Notes: generated by a model not told the origin, from the letters alone. A DNA stretch of 64,000 nt from Apoda limacodes (GCA_946406115.1 OX291552.1:2728001-2792000), one strand, 5' to 3'. Positions 12,401 to 22,719 are shown, counted from the first letter of the stretch. Numbers and translations: made by a program.

Positions 12401-12805
12401 AAATATGTTGACAAACTGCGGAAAACTTTAGCAAATAGTAATATATCCTCAACATATATCTGTTCACTTGTAAACTAAGTAAAGTTTTTGCCATCTAGCG
12501 GAATTTTAACCTTCTAATATGATAGCCTTGTATTTAGTATCTTTCATGCAGCCAGCGACATCTCTTAGAATTTTCCTCATCTAAACTTTTTTATTTTCTC
12601 GCGCTCTTGAAAAATTTTCAGCATTGCGATGTTAAAAAAAATATTAAAAAAACCCGGCTAAGGGCGAGTCTAACACAACAACAAATATCTGGAATATGTA
12701 AACTGATTATGATTTTAATGTTTTAATTTGGAAGTATTGATACACCTCCATTGTCGTAACTTTTATAATTATTTTAAACTCATGGTTATAGAGGGCAGGA
12801 CACAG
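9401..12805. other. AT-rich intergenic stretch, no gene seen
   Basis: About 3.4 kb of mostly AT-rich DNA with poly-A runs (10211-10229). A perfect hairpin lies at 10351-10404. Around 10880-11045 the pattern 'AATTTCAAGTATC...CCGTCAAGCCGTTCT...ACATACATACATAC' resembles the 3' part of a dispersed lepidopteran repeat. No exon was recognised. Confidence 0.45.
10351..10404. repeat. 21-bp perfect hairpin
   Basis: TAGACTGCAAATAATTAAAC at 10352-10371 is the exact reverse complement of 10384-10403, with one further pair outside and a 12-base loop. It may be the remains of a small MITE or a transcribed stem. Confidence 0.85.
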
Positions 12806-13240
12806 ATTTTTTTAGGGTTCCGTAGTCAACAAGGAACCCTTATAGTTTCGCCACGTCCATCCGTCCGTCTGTCTGTCCGCGGCTTAGTTCAAAAACTACT
12901 AATACGAGAAAGCTGAAATTTGGCAGGGATATACACATTGATCAAGCCGACAAAGTGGTAGAATAAAATCTAAAAAAGAATTTTTCTAGGGTACCTCCTC
13001 CACACGTGAAGTGGGGAAGTAATTTTTTTTTCTCGTCTACCCCATCGTGTGGTGTATCGTTTTCAAAAATATTGGCGGTATGCACAGATCATTTTTTTAT
13101 TTAGGGTTCCGTTTGCGAAACATTTAGCTTTAGAGTACTAATTTTTGTTAGAGTCAAACGTGATTTTTTTTGCCATTTTTATAGATAAAGGTACGGAATC
13201 TTTCGTGCGCGAGTCCATCTCGCACTTGGCCGATTTTTAA
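12806..13240 (+). repeat. GGGTTCCGTA dispersed repeat, near full length
   Basis: It begins TTTAGGGTTCCGTAGTCAAC, passes AAGGAACCCTTATAGTTTCG and a run of CCGT/CTGT words (12855-12880), and ends GCGAGTCCATCTCGCACTTG GCCG. This is the best copy of the family in the window. It carries no protein, so it is a non-autonomous repeat; its autonomous partner is unknown to me. Confidence 0.75.
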
Positions 13241-13388
13241 CTTTGACAGGTTTGGAAGGCACTTAAATTATAAATTACACCACTTTCAAAAACTCACTAA
13301 AACGTAAAAAATAAACCTTATAGTAGTGGGTAGTAACTCTTTACTTGCGTCCACAGACTACGGTAAACGTTCTAGATGTCTTGCGTCT

Positions 13389-13417
13389 GCTTGTTTGCCA
13401 TCTTAGTGGTATAAAAT
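13389..13417 (+). repeat. LINE 3' tip scrap
   Basis: CTTGTTTGCCATCTTAGTGG then TATAAAAT is the extreme 3' tip of the window's common LINE, on the plus strand. It faces an opposite-strand piece of the same family at 13503-13662. Confidence 0.5.
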
Positions 13418-13502
13418 CGGTTCACGGTCATCAGATATCGGATAACATGATGCCTTAAACCAATGCGTTAAACCGACAATGTGGTTTTCTAGTAATTCAA
13501 TT

Positions 13503-13662
13503 GTAGAAAGTAGCCGTGGGCATCATTTCGATTAATTCTTCAGAACACAACTCTTATACAAACTGGAGAATACAAACAGAGCGGCAAAGTCTCTCCTCAG
13601 ACTTAAGGGTTATATACGGCAAGTGAGTTTGGGATCGTCGACAATTCTCACAACCTGTCGGT
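13503..13662 (-). pseudogene. LINE ORF2 fragment
   Basis: The minus strand matches the RT C-terminal region of the common LINE (GCCGTGGGCATCATTTCGA, AAAGTCTCTCCTCAGACTTA, ATTCTCACAACCTGTCG on the plus). Only about 160 bp survives, and the 3' tip is missing. Confidence 0.75.
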
Positions 13663-14134
13663 GTACTAAATCTGTTTTGTAGTTTTCAAAATATGGACTG
13701 TTTGGTGTTTATCAATTCAAAACTCGAATCACTACCTTTTTAAACAACTCCATAGGTTTAAATTAATGAGGGTGATCCTTTACTGATATGTTATGGCCGT
13801 CTAAGAAAGAATAACTATATGTTTATAACGTGTTAAAAATAAAAAAAATTACACCGCCTTCAAAACTGCCAAAAAAATAATTCGGCATTCGACTCGAAAA
13901 GAAAAAAAAGACTTGAATATTGCTGACTAAGTTAGGGCTGTTTTCGGAGCCAAGTAACTATTGTAGGTCAGTATAGTACGGGTCAGTTGATATGCAATAG
14001 CGTTATATGACAACGGCTTTGAAATGAGGCTTGGCCCGCAACGAATGTAAGAAAGTTAAATTCTAGCCCAATACTACAATGCTAGACTTCCCAGCAGTCT
14101 TTTGATGGATTTGTCCCCAAGATTTTACCTTGTT
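13663..14134. other. No gene seen
   Basis: Non-coding spacer; no element recognised. Confidence 0.35.
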
Positions 14135-14490
14135 GAAGTGAAAACTTCTTTAGCGGCGTTGTGCACTTTTTTTGGTATGGGTAAAACATGATAAACTCGC
14201 GTCAGGTCACGTGTCCTGATCGAAAATTCGTAAGATGTCGCTCGCGTTAGGACACGTGCCCTTTATTTACATTAGGTTAGTTTTAATTTTTAGTATATGG
14301 CGATTATGAGTAGTACAGGGAGGTTGGATATGGGATTTTAATTCTATGACAGATTGAGCTGTCAAATATATAACGTCAAAAAAGTAAATAAACAAAAGTT
14401 ATTATTTTTAATAAATAAATATGGATAAGAAGTGATGGGAAGTAAATAGCGAGTATGTTTTCACTTCTGCCGCCACTCCCGGAGTGCAAC
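14135..14490 (+). mobile_element. MITE, family M1, short copy (356 bp)
   Basis: It begins GAAGTGAAAACTTCTTTAGC and ends GTTTTCACTTCTGCCGCCAC then TCCCGGAGTGCAAC. The 11-bp terminal words GAAGTGAAAAC and GTTTTCACTTC are exact inverted repeats, and a GC-rich palindrome of the type ACTCCCGGAGT follows one end. The internal GAGTAGTACAGGGAGGTTGG is shared with the opposite-strand copy at 59684-60323. No transposase is encoded. Confidence 0.8.
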
Positions 14491-15825
14491 CCGTTTTTGA
14501 GTGTTACATACAATTATAAAATAAGGGGCATACAATTATAACATGAGGTATTTTTTGGATTATTGGGCCCCTGGTGAAATTTGTTGCCTCCCCCTATCCC
14601 TCACGTGATATTCAGCCAATAAATTTAAAGTAAACATTTCTTTGCGGATATGATAAAGCCCAAAACATATTGATTGATGTTTAACAAAATTAAATTATAA
14701 TACATACATTATTATCTTGGGTAATTAATGGATGCCCCTTACCTCTCTATGCAATGAGACACGTTTCATACTATTGAATGGTGTAATAACACAATAATCC
14801 AAACTGCAAATGACACTATAATTGTTTATAAAGGAACTATAAACATACATTTATTTAGTTTGATAGTCGACCGACATAACTTATAAACAGATTTTTGCTT
14901 TGCAAAGAAAATGAGCACAAACATTTAATAAAGACAAAAATGTCAACATAACACAACTTCTTTACTTCCAATTTACAATAGGTACATCTCTTATATATTT
15001 TCATACCTGCCTACCTCACAATTTCTTTGTTTCTTACATTTCTATCGTTCAAGTCATAATTTTTATTTATTTTATATAACTCTTATTGCGATGGAATAAA
15101 ATTCAATTTGGCACGCAAAACATTCGTTAGTTTTTAAAAGGACGGCACTATTCTAGGAAAGTAATACAATATCATATGTTATCTTATATCGTAATATACC
15201 AGTTACACAGAATATTTATTTATAAGATCAATTTTTGAGTGTTAAAAGCAAATAATTATGTTTAAAGTAATTAAAAATATCCGAACAATATTTAGGCGTT
15301 TCGTTTGATAAATATTCACACCGCATAACTATGGCTTAGCTTCTTTTTTTATTAATTAGTTCGCTCAATATAATTTCTGTGGATCAGTTATTTTGAGGGA
15401 TCTTATTCATTAATTACACTATATTTATTTATGACAATAATGCCTACTTGTATTATTTTCTTTTCTTAATAAAATTGCAAAAAACTAGAAAGGTACTCTA
15501 ATTTCTTTTCAGAATGGTTGATTTTTTTAAATCTTTTTAAAACCACATGTATGGCTATATGTATTTTAAATTATTTTAGAAGTATGAAGAAATCAATCAT
15601 CAATAAAATAATATTAAAAAATATCTTCTATTATAAAAAAAAGAAGTTTACAAGACATATTAAACTTTCAGATAAACTGCAACATTATAAATCAACGCAA
15701 GCGTCACTCACTTAATGCCTAAGTATAAATTCTACATTAAACAGTATACTAACAAAGCACTGAAAACGCATTCACAATCATAATTTTATTTTCCCTCATT
15801 TTATTTCCCTTTATCATATGACAGC
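14491..15825. other. No gene seen
   Basis: AT-rich intergenic DNA. Open frames of up to 65 codons have no features. Confidence 0.4.
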
Positions 15826-15995
15826 AGTCGCTTGGCCAAGTCAGAATCCTTAATGGGCTTGAAGATTCTGAGTCTAGTAGCGTTTAGCCCGACAACGTCT
15901 GCCAATTTACAATGGGCCAGCGAGTTAAACTTGTGGCCTAAGCCTCCTTCTTTAATAAAAGGCCCCTGTAGTGGGCACAAACAACGGCTGATGCA
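15826..15995 (+). repeat. RTE-like LINE 3' tail fragment
   Basis: Contains CTTGAAGATTCTGAGTCTAG, CAACGTCTGCCAATTTACAA TGGGCCAGC, GGCCTAAGCCTCCTT and CCCCTGTAGTGGGCA. These are shared in order with 1640-1778 (opposite strand) and 38225-38400. It lies just downstream of the host gene's 3' end. Confidence 0.7.
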
Positions 15996-16155
15996 ACATT
16001 TACCTTTGCGCACTTTATAAAATATAGCAAAAATTAATATTCAATTACAATAGACCGACAAAAAACAGACCTAAAAACCTAAAATTTTAGCGTGATCCCA
16101 CGAAAGTTCACAAGTTAACTAACATGAAATAAAATGTAACGATAAAAAGTTTTTT

Positions 16156-16161
16156 TTTATT
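16156..16161 (-). terminator. Candidate poly(A) signal AATAAA
   Basis: TTTATT on the plus strand reads AATAAA on the gene's strand, the first such hexamer after the stop codon. AT-rich DNA produces these by chance, so transcript data would be needed to confirm it. Confidence 0.4.
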
Positions 16162-16441
16162 CAGATAGATTCCAACAATAAACATTAACGCCAGCTCTAC
16201 ACCAAACACACCTTTAGCAATATATTAACTACTAACTATAGGAATTACTTATCTAAATATTTCTTTACAAAAAATGCTTTTCTAAATATATTTTTTAGTT
16301 TTAAATAAATTGTAGATGACATGTAAGTTTCTATTGACTTTACGGTTACTAATTCACAAAACCATAAAGAATATAGGACTAAAATAACTTGATTTGACAA
16401 AATATTTGACACTATATGTCATCCACGTACAGGTTTTATAG

Positions 16442-16556
16442 TGCAACAAACTTTTGACTGACTTGGTGGCCGAAAATCAAAACTACGGTCGCTATATTGA
16501 AATGGTGTAAGCTTACAGCGGCAGTAGCGACTAAACAGCCAAGTTTGTTGCGCTGT
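16442..16556. repeat. Inverted repeat in the 3' UTR
   Basis: AGTGCAACAAACTT near 16440 and AAGTTTGTTGCGCT near 16542 pair with one mismatch. Inner words GTCGCTA and TAGCGAC also pair. The enclosed DNA of about 115 bp is GC-richer than its surroundings. It could be a tiny MITE or an RNA stem in the UTR. Confidence 0.6.
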
Positions 16557-16669
16557 GAATTCAATGAATCAACTGAATCATTTACAACTTTCGAAAACTT
16601 ATTTCATACAACAAAATTATCCATTCTTAGATTTTTTACTCACAAATAATGCAATTTAGAAAATTTTAA

Positions 16670-17686
16670 TTAACTCGCACATTCATTCTTTCCAGTGTAA
16701 CATTCTTCAGTGATAGTGATCATCGGAGGTGGGATATCTACACCATCTACTGGTGACTCATGACTAAATTTTTCGAATTTTGGTGATCCTGAAGGTATCA
16801 TCATATCCTTTACTGATTCGTACATTTCTGTTCTAATAATGGGCAGGGATCCTCTTTTCCCTTTTAATTGATCTTTAGAAGGTACGTCAATAATAATATC
16901 TTCGTTAATAGTTTCCATCACACAATTTTTATCTACTACAGTATCCATTACCTTTTCATCTTCTAACCGAACTGGTAGACTATCTGCCCTGTTAAACGTC
17001 TTCTTTGGACTCTCAATCCTTTCAGAAATCTGCACAGCAACTCCGTTCTCTACATTTTTACCCATTTGTTCTTGTAGTTGTTGAAGACTTATTTCTCGGG
17101 CAAGCACATCGGAAAGTAATGGGCCGTCGCTACAACCTTCCATACAATATCCAGGAACGTCGTTACCAATAATGGAATCTTGTTTAAAAATAGCTGCTGT
17201 CACTACTGGTTTATCGGGACAAGTTGGAGTCTTACATAACAGAGGTTCACGAGAACTGTCGGTTGCTATACCATTTCCTACATCTTCTTTTGGCACATCG
17301 TAACCTGCATAGACTGGATACCCAAATGGACCTTGTTCGTAACCTAATTGACTTCCGTAAGAATAGCTGACGTTATGAGAACCAATGGATGACATGCTCA
17401 GATCTGATATTGAGAGACCTGTACTAGATAAACCAAGCACTTTATCTTTGTCGATTTTGTTACTTGATTTCTCGCTGTCTTCTTCAGTGATTTTTGATTC
17501 TAAATCATCTGCGACTCGATGAATCAACGCCATATTGGTAGATATCTGGGGGTCGTGGGGAGGAGAGTTGTGGACTGGTTTATTAGTTGGTCTGTACGCA
17601 GTCGACTGCTGCACTTCGACGACAAAAATGCCGTCGTTATCTGGAGAATATTTCATTTTAGTTTCTCTTCCATTTTTCGTGATATC
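16670..17686 (-). CDS. Terminal coding exon of an unidentified gene (cytoplasmic tail)
   Basis: The exon encodes 338 residues ending in TAA at 16670. The acceptor is CTATTTTTCAG just before GATATCACG (phase 0); upstream in-frame codons to 17770 are intron, so the apparent ATG there is not the start. The tail opens DITKNGRETKMKYSPDNDG, continues with IFVVEVQQ, then an acidic/serine part (residues 60-105, including LSISDLSMSSIGS). A Tyr-rich patch (about 107-129, YGSQLGYEQGPFGYP) follows, and the end runs through PPPMITITEECYTGKNECAS. It has no signal peptide, membrane segment or enzyme motif. Codons and composition look like a conserved but low-complexity intracellular region of a membrane protein. 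I do not recognise the family; a cell-adhesion or signalling receptor tail is a guess. Confidence 0.9.
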   Translation of the reverse strand, partial: DITKNGRETKMKYSPDNDGIFVVEVQQSTAYRPTNKPVHNSPPHDPQISTNMALIHRVADDLESKITEEDSEKSSNKIDKDKVLGLSSTGLSISDLSMSSIGSHNVSYSYGSQLGYEQGPFGYPVYAGYDVPKEDVGNGIATDSSREPLLCKTPTCPDKPVVTAAIFKQDSIIGNDVPGYCMEGCSDGPLLSDVLAREISLQQLQEQMGKNVENGVAVQISERIESPKKTFNRADSLPVRLEDEKVMDTVVDKNCVMETINEDIIIDVPSKDQLKGKRGSLPIIRTEMYESVKDMMIPSGSPKFEKFSHESPVDGVDIPPPMITITEECYTGKNECAS

Positions 17687-18222
17687 CTGAAAAATAGAAA
17701 AGCTTATCTTATTCCGTGATTGTTTCAATAAAATAACTTTGAAACTTAATAATATTAAGTGTAACGTCACACCTACGGAAGATACGCGACAGAATTTCAG
17801 TGTAATTCTTTTTATATGCGCCGGAAAGCGTAACTTCTGTCTGATGTATCACTGGTGATGTATAAGTACAAAGCGCTGTAAGCGTAAGCACACCGTGTTT
17901 TTCGTGAGTGTTTCGTAACTTAAAAGAATGTTATATCATAGTGTAACTAAACAGACGATAGCCAGTTCGTTAATTCAAGTAATGTAATGCGTAAAGTATT
18001 TTATTTGTTCTTTAAAAAAAAATTAGAAAAAGTGATTAAAGTAAAAATTATGATTAAAATCGAGTTAGACTTGCGTGCTGGAATTTAATATTTCAAATTT
18101 TATTAATTATTATTATTCCTTATGAAAAGCTTTTATTTCGACAAGACAAGTAAAATTTGCATCTTGCGAGCGGTACAAGATCATAGGCGTTGCCACATTG
18201 TTTTTGGTGGGATAATACTTAC
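17687..18222 (-). other. Intron (536 bp) of the minus-strand gene
   Basis: It runs from the GTAAGTATTA donor after the exon at 18223 to the TTTTTCAG acceptor at 17687. Sequence is AT-rich with no element recognised. Confidence 0.85.
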
Positions 18223-18351
18223 ATTTCTTTCCTCTGTTTCAACAATGAGGTGATTATTCTTAAGAGTCATGGTGATGATAGAGCCATTAGCTGGCACGGC
18301 GTCGCCTTCGGCCGGCTCCGCGCCGACACCGTCTTCTAATCCCGCCTTCAG
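18223..18351 (-). CDS. Penultimate coding exon, 43 codons, of the same gene
   Basis: A clean exon of 129 nt: the acceptor CTTTATTCTTCTCAG precedes CTGAAGGCG and the donor AAT|GTAAGTATT follows. Phase is 0 at both ends, so it could be skipped without breaking the frame. It encodes LKAGLEDGVGAEPAEGDAVP followed by ANGSIITMTLKNNHLIVETE and ERN, which joins DITKNGRETK of the next exon. GC content is far above the flanks, as expected of coding DNA in this AT-rich genome. The peptide is probably part of the membrane-proximal cytoplasmic region. The NNHLIVETEE word may be the family's conserved core, but I cannot name the family. Confidence 0.88.
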
Positions 18352-18657
18352 CTGAGAAGAATAAAGAAAAGTGTTGATAAGATATGTGTTTACTTTTAGT
18401 TGTTTTCAATGATTGCAAATATTCAGTCTGATTTTCTAAGATGATGAATAATGTTGCAGATTCCAAGATAAAAGGGAAATTAAGCTATAGTTAGATACAT
18501 GTAGTGCCTTTAAAACCGCTTCTGGCAGACAGAATAGAGAACTGAAATCACTTGGCCAATGAACTTCAAATCGCTTGCACAATCCAGTCTTAACAACTTG
18601 AAATTATTATTAAAATTATCTCTTAGGACAAAGATAAAGGAAAACACTTCTTAGTTT

Positions 18658-18853
18658 GTGATACGAGATGTTTCTATAACACAGACCAATAAGCTAAATT
18701 CACAGCCACGTCACTTAATAGTTAGAGCTGTTGAAAGCAAAGTAACAGAAAAAGCAACTCAAAAGGCAATATTCTCTTTCACCAACGGTAGTGCTGGTGA
18801 TTTAGATAGCATAATCCCTCAACATTTAAAAGACCTCACTGGCCCTCTTGTTA
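18658..18853 (+). pseudogene. Non-LTR reverse transcriptase fragment (other family)
   Basis: The plus strand reads open with AIFSFTNGSAGDLDS then QHLKDLTG. This resembles the segment before the RT fingers in some insect non-LTR elements, where a 'FP.GSAGG.DG..PQHLKDL' pattern is usual. It has lost the usual glycine and is short. It runs straight into the LINE 3' fragment beginning near 18860, so the junction is chimeric. Confidence 0.55.
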
Positions 18854-18859
18854 GAGATC

Positions 18860-19350
18860 TCCGGATACCAGCTTGGCCCTTTTGACTCGGTTTAGCGACG
18901 GGCTGTGAGAATTGTCGATGATCTCAAACTCACTTGCCGTATCGAACCCTTAGGAGAGTCTGAGGACAGACTTTGCCTCCCTGTGCGTGTTCTACCGCTT
19001 GTACAATGGGATGTGTTCTGAGGAATTGTTCGAAATGATGCCCACGGCTACTTTCTACCATCGCGCCGCTCGCCATCGGCAAGGAATTCATTCTCACACT
19101 TTAGAACCAAAATGGTCGCGTAAAGTGCGGTTTCAGAGAAACTTCCTCCGGCGAACGCTTGGGTTGTGGAATGAGCTCTCTGCCAAGGTTTTTTCTAAGA
19201 ACTACAGTATTGGGTTCTTCAAGAAAGAAGTTAATGGATTTGGACGCGTGAGTGATATACCTGGTGTTACAAGCGTCCATTGGCTCCGCTGACCGCTTAC
19301 CATCAGGCGGACCGTAAGTTGTGTTTGCCACCTTAGTAGTATAAAAAAAA
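18860..19350 (+). pseudogene. CR1/Jockey-type LINE 3' end, 490 bp
   Basis: From CCGGATACCAGCTTGGCCCT through GACGGGCTGTGAGAATTGTC, the C-terminal ORF2 words NGMCSEELFEMMPTATFYHR and RHRQGIHSHT, to the 3' tip TTTGCCACCTTAGTAGTAT and an A run. It has frameshifts and a deletion near 19230. The A tail marks a normal LINE insertion end. Confidence 0.88.
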
Positions 19351-19599
19351 CCTGATAAACACCTTTTAAAAGAAATTACGGCTTTCATTAATTTAATGTT
19401 ATCTGGAAAGGTTGCAAGTGATTTAGCCCCCGTGTTGTATGGTGCTAATTAGATAGATTTAAAAAAAGGAACCTTAGAATTGGATGTTCCTTACCATTCT
19501 TGACACCCTTGAAGTCATTCAAAAAATGAATTTAAGCCTAATAAGAATACTATTGCAACATAACATACGATTTTGCCTACAAATATAGATATTGACAAT

Positions 19600-19906
19600 G
19601 CCACAAAAACTGTATTATCAAAAGTCGCAGAGAGAAAAAGTTCAATTCAGAATATGAATTAAGTATGGCACTACCACTGGTCATTCCTAGAGCCAGAAAG
19701 GAAACCCACGCCCGCAATTGAGGCAGTGCAACCCGAATTTTCCCACCTAACAAGAAAGTTGCTGTTGTTACTGGCCACGTTACCAGTATCAACTGTAACT
19801 GCCGAAAGAAGTTTTTCAACTTTGAAGAGGTTGAAGACCTACCTGCGAACCAAAGCGACCATGAGCGCCTCACTGGTCTTGCCCTATTGTCAATACATTT
19901 AGAGTA
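19600..19906 (+). pseudogene. hAT transposase relic, C-terminal dimerisation domain
   Basis: The plus strand encodes LPVSTVTAERSFSTLKRLKT followed by YLRTKAT. After a frameshift it encodes HERLTGLALLSIHLE and a stop. This is the classic end of hAT-family transposases (and of host genes derived from them): the 'ERSFS.LK..K..LR..M...RL..LAL..I' pattern. Upstream frames near 19680 are too decayed to read. No hAT termini were identified, so only a fragment remains. Confidence 0.8.
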
Positions 19907-20063
19907 AGCCTCATCAATAAACGCCTAAGAAATAGTTAGTTAATAATTTTAAGAAGAAAACGATTATTTATATAATTATTTTAATAAACTTTCCTTCGAA
20001 CGTCGCTGCCTTAGCTGATCAGCGCGTCAAGGAGGCCTTTCCGACTAAACACACACAAGCTTT

Positions 20064-20845
20064 AAGTTAAAAAATAAATAAATTTTTACAAAATAATAAA
20101 AACCAACTTCAAATCTTGAAAATCTTAAAAAGTTAAAAATAACTTTTTTTATTAGTTTAAAGGAAAGAACATTAAATGACAAAAGCAAAATTATTAATAT
20201 TTGAGTAGTGTCAATATCTAATCTGTTATTTTTGGAGTCGGTGCCAGCTATAGACATAGAGGACTGGACAGTGCATTTCCTAGTCAGATGTGAAAAAACT
20301 AAAACTGTGGTGTCTCTTGTCTCTTTCTAACTTGTTTTAATAAACATCAACAAACAAAATGGCTGACGGTGACAGAAAGAGAAAAGAGACTACAGGTCTC
20401 TTTCTAAAGTGTTGCAAATTTTGTGAGGCTGTTGCGTAGTCCATGGGACAGATTACGGAACTCGAAGTCTATGGTGACAGACAAGGACAAAAAAACAAAG
20501 TAACAAACTTAATATATGAATACAAGCGATGGAAATATTTCTTAGTGTCAGTGCTACCTTGCTAAGGCAAAAAAACAAAGAAATCCCCCGTAATACTATA
20601 ATAGATACCTCTTTTATGAGAACTATATATCTAAATCAAAATTTCTGCTAGTTTATAAACTTTCTGCCACTGGCACCGACTCCAAAAATAACAGGATTGA
20701 TACTACTTCAATATTAGTATTTTTGTGTTTTGCCATTTAATATTCTTTTCTTTGAACTAATAAAAAAAATCTTAACTTTTTTGTTTAAGTTTGTCAAGAT
20801 TTGAAGTAGGTTTTTATTTTTTTTTGTAATAAATTCTTTATTTCT
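20064..20845. mobile_element. Element with ~180-bp inverted arms
   Basis: 20064-20245 and 20656-20845 are imperfect reverse complements: TGTTATTTTTGGAGTCGGTG with GTGCCAG at the inner side, and AACTTCAAATCTTGAAAATC-like sequence at the outer side. The core (about 410 bp) includes a short frame at 20360-20437 with a strong start context (CAAAATGGC) coding for 25 residues beginning MADGDRKRKETTG. Non-autonomous by structure. The core reading frame may be captured host sequence or chance. Confidence 0.65.
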
Positions 20846-22470
20846 TTTAAGGTAAGATATTTCACGACGGACATTCGAAACGTAAAAGGTACGTTTGTTG
20901 CAATGTAATTTAGAAGATATGTTTCCAAATAAATTGCCAGATTCTTTGTACAAGTATATTTATTTAATAACGTTCTTGGAGCAGAATTAACACTTGTGTG
21001 CGTCACGATATGTACGGATAGGTAGGTACGTGTAGGCGCATGCACGCCAGCAATGTTTGCATGGGCGAAGTTTTGGGCTCGCTAATGATTCGTGAGTTGA
21101 GGAATCGTTCACCTTCGTCCGCGGAGCTTGCGTGGGGCCTAAGGTATAAGCGGATTAGTGAAAAGCGGTGATAATGAAATTTTGTTTCTGTTATAATAAA
21201 TCTTCTCTACGCTTTAGTAGATGTGTTAGACGAAAAATCGCAAAAATTCTACGTCACTAAAAGTTTCTACCATAGTTTACTTGGTATGATAAGTCAGGGC
21301 GTAATCACACACTAAAAACCGATTTTACAAAATTCTTTATAAGGTTGTATTAAGATGGGTAATTTGTTTAAGTTAATCCATTTTGAATTTGATTTTTGTC
21401 TGTTAGTTAAAATTAAGTGTTTTAGAAAATTATGTACTGGACAACGTTTCTTATTCTTAGACTTGTGTGTATAAGGGGATAAAATTCAACTCTCGAGGGG
21501 GGAGGAAAAGTTTATATGTATAGAAAGGTAAAACTTGAATCGCATTGGTGATCACACAAAGTGCCATTATTTTGGTAATACAATATGCTATTTTGAAACA
21601 TTTTACAGTAATTTTATGCACCAATATCGTGTTAGAAAATGTATTATAAAAACTTTATTTCAGGTAAGTAGGTATAAATGAGAGGAAATGCACGGATTGT
21701 TGTAGTAGTTTATACAGAAAATTCATTGACTCTCAAATAATAGGAGAAATCACTACTTAGGTCAATCCAGAAGATATCAAAACTTATTAAGAACACTCCC
21801 AAAATACAAAAGCATTTTAGAGGATTAGAATCAACACTGAATTTATAAAAACAGAGAATTCCGAATTTCGCATTTATATATCATTTTTGAAATCTCACTT
21901 TTAGAATACCTGCCAAACCAATAACAATATAAGCTATCACTACTTGGAAGCCAATCCTGAAATTATCGATGAGTGTTGAATCTTAAAAATCTATTCGAAT
22001 AATAAGTGTCAAGCCTAAAAATATTGTAACCAAAAAAGAATCAAATAAAAACCGAATCTGGATACGAATACGCTTGTATTTTCCAAATACGTTCCCCCTC
22101 TTAATGACGTCCGGAGACCTAGATCCCGAAGCGCGGCGTAGGCCTAACCCGGGGTCGTTAACCGGTCGTCGCCCGCGCCGATTTCGGCCATCTTGTGTTT
22201 TTTTTTCATCTCTCTCCCCTCCCCTGTAACTGCAGCCTCTTGCAATCGAGTTGCACTTTTTAGATACACCTACTCTCGTTGTACGACTATCTAACGATTG
22301 GCCAAATAAAAACCGTGGAGACTTCAAATTGTGTTTTACTTTATTTTTATTGTGTTATTTGCGCACCCTTTTAAAAATAATACATTTGCTAAGTTTCAGA
22401 TTTGTGTTCCTGACATATACCGGGAATGCGTCAAACAGAAATTCAGTTAAAATCACAGTTCGCTATTGCG
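20846..22470. other. Intronic, no gene seen; one GC-rich patch
   Basis: Mostly AT-rich. The part 22090-22200 is GC-rich (GTCGTTAACCGGTCGTCGCC, CGCGCCGATTTCGGCCATCT) and may be the 5' part of an unrecognised retroelement or a regulatory patch. A 114-codon minus frame spans it but has no domain. Confidence 0.35.
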
Positions 22471-22719
22471 CAGCCAACACCAGTGGTGTCACTCGCGCGT
22501 TGTCGACCCTTAAAAAATCTAAAAACTTCTTTCTTGAAGAACTGGAGTTTCTTATATCGTAGTCCTTGAAGAAAACCTTATCAGGGAGCTCATTCCACAA
22601 CCTAGACGTTCATGGAAGGAAGTTGCTCTGAAACTGCACTGTACGTGCCCATTCAGGTTCTAAGGTGTGAGGATGAATTGCCTGCCGATGGCAAACGGTG
22701 AGATGGTAGTAAGTAGCCA
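22471..22719 (-). pseudogene. LINE ORF2 C-terminal fragment
   Basis: The minus strand matches the common LINE's end region (plus-strand words CTTTCTTGAAGAACTGGAGT, AGCTCATTCCACAACCTAGA, GCCGATGGCAAACGGTGAGA). It lacks the 3' tip and abuts a MITE end at 22719. Confidence 0.8.

Larger units (their letters stand above)
16140..16669 (-). other. Probable 3' UTR of the minus-strand gene
   Basis: This follows the stop codon at 16670-16672. A candidate AATAAA polyadenylation signal lies on the minus strand at 16156-16161, about 510 nt after the stop; further candidates lie near 15785 and 15800. The UTR contains a hairpin-forming inverted repeat (16442-16556). The end point is an inference from the signal alone. 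Confidence 0.45.

Noticed and set aside
17687..17770. Translation start at 17770 for the 366-codon minus frame
   Set aside because: A strong TTTTTCAG acceptor at 17687 and a matching phase-0 upstream exon show that the first 28 codons are intron.
21983..22327. 114-codon minus frame over a GC-rich patch
   Set aside because: No domain, no splice sites, and the frame is partly made of AT-rich flanks; kept only as a note on GC content.
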